DNA of 51,993 nt from an uncultured Ectothiorhodospiraceae bacterium (GTDB lineage: Bacteria > Pseudomonadota > Gammaproteobacteria > Nitrococcales > Nitrococcaceae): positions 1 to 51,993 of the forward strand of contig CAJXND010000009.1 of assembly GCA_913056385.1 (NCBI GenBank), in the 5' to 3' direction. The notes under the pieces are model-generated. The model had not been told where the DNA came from, did no database searches, and saw only the letters and a list, made by a program, of their open reading frames with translations. Below are positions 49,250 through 51,993 of this stretch, one piece after another (positions within the stretch are counted from its first letter, which is position 1; each line of letters begins with the position of its first letter). The position numbers and the translations under genes are program-made.

Positions 49250-51117
49250 AAAACACCAAGGACCAATCGCCTTCGGATTCTCATGTCCCTGCGGTCCCCG
49301 ATGTCATCCCATTGAATGAATGGGAAAAATCTGGTGACAAAAGTCCTCAGCAGGACATGTCCGAGATGTCACCACTCGAGCCGAAATCACCGCTCCACTC
49401 ACCGCCGGCGGAGGTTCCAGAAACGCAGATCAAACGACCGAGCGACCGAACGCATGATGACTGGTTCAGGAGTGACGGCGAGGACTTCAAACCGGGCCTC
49501 TACCACCACATGATCGACAGAAATGGCAACCCGAAGGATATCTGGATCTGCTCGCCCATCCATGCCATCGCGATGAGCCGAAGCGAGCATGGTGATAACT
49601 ATGGGCTCCTGCTGAGGTTCATGACCGCCGAGGGATCATGGCGTGAATGCACGATGCAGATGCAGGCGCTCGCGAGCAGCGCCGATGATCTCCGCGGTGA
49701 ACTTCTTGATCAGGGCGCCCGGATCAATCCCGATGAATATAAACGTCTCAACCGCTGGCTCATGGCGCAGCATCCAGACGAGCGGATAGTCGCGGCTTCG
49801 CGCACCGGCTGGCATAACAACGCATTCGTTCTTCCGAGCCGCACAATTGGCGATGCGCGGGTTCGGTTTCAGTCGGAGTCCGTCGGCCACGACAACTTCA
49901 CTTGCAGCGGCGAGCTCGAGGGTTGGCAGAGCGAGGTCGCGGAGCCCTGCCGAGGAAACCCAGTGCTGATGCTCTCAGTCTCGATCGCATTAGCCGGGCC
50001 ACTGGTTTGGCTCGCGAAGCAACAAACGAGCGGCGGCGCGGGTGTCCATCTGGTCGGGGATAGCAGCCGCGGTAAGACCACAGCACTCCAAGCCGCGGCG
50101 AGCGTATGGGGGCCTCCCGAGTTTGTCGGGACATGGCGAGCCACTGCTAATGGCCTTGAGGCAAAGGCAGCGGCCTTGAACGACACGGTTCTGGTGCTGG
50201 ACGAGATCAGCGAGTGCGATCCCCGCGAGATCGGGAGCATTGTGTACTCGCTCGCGAATGGTCATGGCAAGCAGCGAGCCAGACGGACTGGTGGGAGCCG
50301 GGTGGCCCAACGCTGGCGGTTGATGGCGCTGTCGAGTGGCGAGCGCACCCTCGGCGAACACATGGCCGAGGCGGGTCGAAATAGTAAGGCCGGGCAGGAG
50401 GCCCGTCTGCTCGATGTGCCGGCAACCCGGCAAACCCATGGCGTATTTGACAGCCTGCATAGCTGCCCAGATGGTCGCGCGTTCGCGGACCAGATGAAGC
50501 GGACCTCCGCCACACACTACGGACATGCCGGCCCGGCATTCGTAAAGGCGCTTCTTGCTTCCGACGCTGACTTTCCCGCGCTCCATGCCCGCATGCCTGC
50601 TCGTCCGGAATTCGCCGCAGGCGGCGGACAAGACGCACGTGCGGCTACATGGTTTGCTCTGGCCGCGCTCGCCGGTGAACTTGCTTGCGAACACGGCATC
50701 GTCCCATGGAAATCCGGTGAGGCGATAGAAGCCGCCGCTTGGGCACTTCAGGCGTGGAGAGAGAACCGGGGATCAGGTGAGACAGAAGATCGCCAAATCC
50801 TTCAGGGTATACGGGAGTTCATCGAGCGGCATGGGGAAGCGCGCTTCAGCGCTTTGCAAAGCAACTCAATATCGCCTGTCCGTGATCGCGCAGGATATTG
50901 GCGCGATGAGCCGGGAGGCCGGGTCTTTCTCTTCTTCTCGGGCGCACTCCGAGAGGCGGCAAACGGCTATAACACCCGCCGCATAACAGAGGCTTTGGAC
51001 AACGCCGGGTGGCTGGCGCAACGGGACCCTAAAGCCCGCTCAACGCGGATCGATGGTGAAGGCGATGGCCAGATCCGGGTCTACGCCGTCCGGCCGAGCG
51101 AGGAGGGCCCGGTATGA
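49246..51117 (+). CDS. DUF927-domain ATPase/helicase
   Basis: A 623-residue protein. After a polar, Pro/Ser-rich N-terminus (1-70) comes a DUF927 region (about 75-400) with a P-loop GDSSRGKTT and Walker B VLVLDEISE, and the sensor-like segment RLMALSSGERTL. A C-terminal winged-helix-like part (about 515-610) follows. DUF927 proteins are RecA/AAA-like ATPases next to Toprim primases in mobile elements and are presumed replicative helicases. The pairing with the Toprim gene supports a replication module for the element. Confidence 0.9.
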   Translation: MKNTKDQSPSDSHVPAVPDVIPLNEWEKSGDKSPQQDMSEMSPLEPKSPLHSPPAEVPETQIKRPSDRTHDDWFRSDGEDFKPGLYHHMIDRNGNPKDIWICSPIHAIAMSRSEHGDNYGLLLRFMTAEGSWRECTMQMQALASSADDLRGELLDQGARINPDEYKRLNRWLMAQHPDERIVAASRTGWHNNAFVLPSRTIGDARVRFQSESVGHDNFTCSGELEGWQSEVAEPCRGNPVLMLSVSIALAGPLVWLAKQQTSGGAGVHLVGDSSRGKTTALQAAASVWGPPEFVGTWRATANGLEAKAAALNDTVLVLDEISECDPREIGSIVYSLANGHGKQRARRTGGSRVAQRWRLMALSSGERTLGEHMAEAGRNSKAGQEARLLDVPATRQTHGVFDSLHSCPDGRAFADQMKRTSATHYGHAGPAFVKALLASDADFPALHARMPARPEFAAGGGQDARAATWFALAALAGELACEHGIVPWKSGEAIEAAAWALQAWRENRGSGETEDRQILQGIREFIERHGEARFSALQSNSISPVRDRAGYWRDEPGGRVFLFFSGALREAANGYNTRRITEALDNAGWLAQRDPKARSTRIDGEGDGQIRVYAVRPSEEGPV

Positions 51118-51812
51118 GCCTCGAGGATCTCCTGCCTCCTCTGCCGAGGACATCTATGACATGGCGCATCGAAATTGATGTCCCAGAAAAAGGTGAATTA
51201 AATCATACAGATGACATCAACGACATCGATGACAGCACTCAAAACGCAGAGGTCATCAGTCCCGTTCTGGATTCTGGAGGCTATCCGGCGTCGCCATGCA
51301 GAGTATGCAGAGGGGGCAGCTTCTTTCGCGACAGGGACGAGTGGCGCTGTGTGCGGTGCCACCCTCCCGCCGAGTCACCCTCGCATTGGTGCACCGTTCC
51401 CGGCGGCATTGTTCCTGATGGCGAGCCTCAGGATCTTGAGACGATTCTGGAGCAGGCTGTCGCCGAGACGGATATCCGCGTGGCGGACCTGCATGAAGCG
51501 CTGGATGCGAGAGACAGAGATGACATCCGCCACGGCCGGGTGACTATTCGAAACCTGCGCGCTTTCGCCGCGACGTTGGATTCAAAGCTTACCCGTTCTG
51601 CCGAGCCGGTCCGTTGCGTCAACTGCGTGCATTTCCGGCGCCGGGCGTATCACCCACATCTCGGGAGTTGTGCGGCAGGAGTACCACCGGATGGCGCTGC
51701 CGGTTTGTGGGATACCGATCGTCGACTCTGCGCATCATTCTCAGCAGCCGGCCCGGAACCTTCTCGTCGGGAGGAATCGGGCGCGGTCATGCTGAGCGGA
51801 TTTGCCAAATGA
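51114..51812 (+). CDS. Unknown protein with two Cys-rich (zinc-type) sites
   Basis: A 232-residue protein with an acidic N-terminal stretch (about 20-50, DDINDIDD). A zinc-ribbon-like site follows (CRVC...CVRCHPP, about 62-83), then a helical middle (LETILEQAVAETD...) and a second Cys site (CVNCVHF...C...C, about 168-207). The first site resembles the separate zinc ribbons seen beside Toprim primases, so it may supply the template-binding function missing from the 344-aa protein. Its ATG overlaps the ATPase stop, so it is in the same operon. Function is inferred only. Confidence 0.8.
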   Translation: MSLEDLLPPLPRTSMTWRIEIDVPEKGELNHTDDINDIDDSTQNAEVISPVLDSGGYPASPCRVCRGGSFFRDRDEWRCVRCHPPAESPSHWCTVPGGIVPDGEPQDLETILEQAVAETDIRVADLHEALDARDRDDIRHGRVTIRNLRAFAATLDSKLTRSAEPVRCVNCVHFRRRAYHPHLGSCAAGVPPDGAAGLWDTDRRLCASFSAAGPEPSRREESGAVMLSGFAK

Positions 51813-51831
51813 TTTCGGATGGAGGTGGATC

Positions 51832-51993
51832 ATGCCAAAGCCGTCTCAGTATCGCCTGACCGGGGACATCCCGGAGATCGACGTCCGGCGTTGGCGCAAG
51901 CATGGCCATCTCGAACCGGGGCATCGTTTTGTCTCCCGGTGGTTTGCAGGCGATGAGTGCTACGCCAGCATGAACGTCCACGTCGAGTCCCAC
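51832..51993 (+). CDS. Unknown element protein, cut by the window end
   Basis: The first 54 codons of a gene beginning MPKPSQYRLTGDIPEID, with a strong GGAGGTGG ribosome site 4 bp before the ATG. No family is recognised from this fragment, and the 3' end lies outside the window. It follows the zinc-site gene after 19 bp and is probably in the same transcript. Confidence 0.6.
   Translation, partial: MPKPSQYRLTGDIPEIDVRRWRKHGHLEPGHRFVSRWFAGDECYASMNVHVESH

Larger units (their letters stand above)
45800..51993 (+). mobile_element. Integrated element in tRNA-Asn, left part (right end outside window)
   Basis: The region opens with a 3' fragment of tRNA-Asn, then repeats and a P4-type integrase, an AlpA-type HTH protein, a Toprim primase-like protein, a DUF927 ATPase and further small genes, all on the plus strand with overlapping starts and stops. 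The tRNA 5' half is missing at this end, so it should be found intact with the reconstituted gene at the other end, beyond 51993. No structural phage genes or conjugation genes are seen in this part, leaving phage satellite, integrative element or prophage remnant as options. Confidence 0.85.

Noticed and set aside
45838-51993. Second copy of the att segment inside the window, CRISPR array or IS ends
   Set aside because: None could be found by reading; the right end of the element must lie beyond the window.

Overview
The window is 52 kb of GC-rich chromosome from a gammaproteobacterium. Gene content and order (smc-zipA-ligA, trpS-scpA-scpB-rluB, gyrA-serC ... aroA-cmk-rpsA-ihfB-lapA-lapB-pyrF) suggest the Chromatiales/Ectothiorhodospiraceae side of the class. 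This placement is an inference from synteny and composition; no 16S gene is present.

Layout. 1-3177: the start of an aldehyde dehydrogenase gene (minus strand, cut by the window edge) diverges from an AcoR-type sigma-54 activator; a near-consensus sigma-54 promoter and a candidate activator site lie between them. 3264-9957: chromosome and division genes smc, zipA, ligA. 9995-11444 (minus): yciI, bolA and a parvulin-type foldase, coupled by ATGA overlaps. 11516-16329: yciO, trpS, scpA, scpB, rluB and a MagIII-like glycosylase. 16317-19911 (minus): a PEBP-family gene, then the tightly overlapping set ubiG-gph-(degenerate squalene/phytoene synthase)-SDR. 19986-20549: periplasmic cyclophilin. 20640-33854: gyrA followed by the serine/aromatic 'supraoperon' serC-serA-pheA-tyrA-aroA-cmk, then rpsA-ihfB-lapA-lapB-pyrF. 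33893-35390: a small secreted helix-hairpin-helix protein, galU and a DUF2892 membrane protein.

35402-40613: an envelope export module on the minus strand (MMPL/RND permease, periplasmic LolA-like protein, outer-membrane beta-barrel) diverges from an ArsR-family regulator with three cysteines. The 36-bp core between them holds two completely overlapping, mirror-image sigma-70-like promoters whose -10 boxes are the arms of a palindrome, a compact repressor-controlled switch. 40723-45155: a polyamine-type ABC transporter (potABCD order) with a flavin-binding PNPOx-family gene overlapping its end.

45800-51993: the left end of an integrated mobile element. A 49-bp fragment matching the 3' part of tRNA-Asn (minus strand) is followed by short integrase-arm-like repeats, a P4-type tyrosine integrase, an unknown 217-aa protein, an AlpA-type HTH protein, a Toprim primase-like protein, a DUF927 ATPase, a double-zinc-site protein and a gene cut by the window end. 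The set int/AlpA/primase/helicase looks like a self-replicating phage-satellite-like or integrative element. Its far end and the restored tRNA-Asn lie beyond the window. No rRNA, intact tRNA, IS element or CRISPR array was seen, and no stretch above 300 bp lacks a gene.
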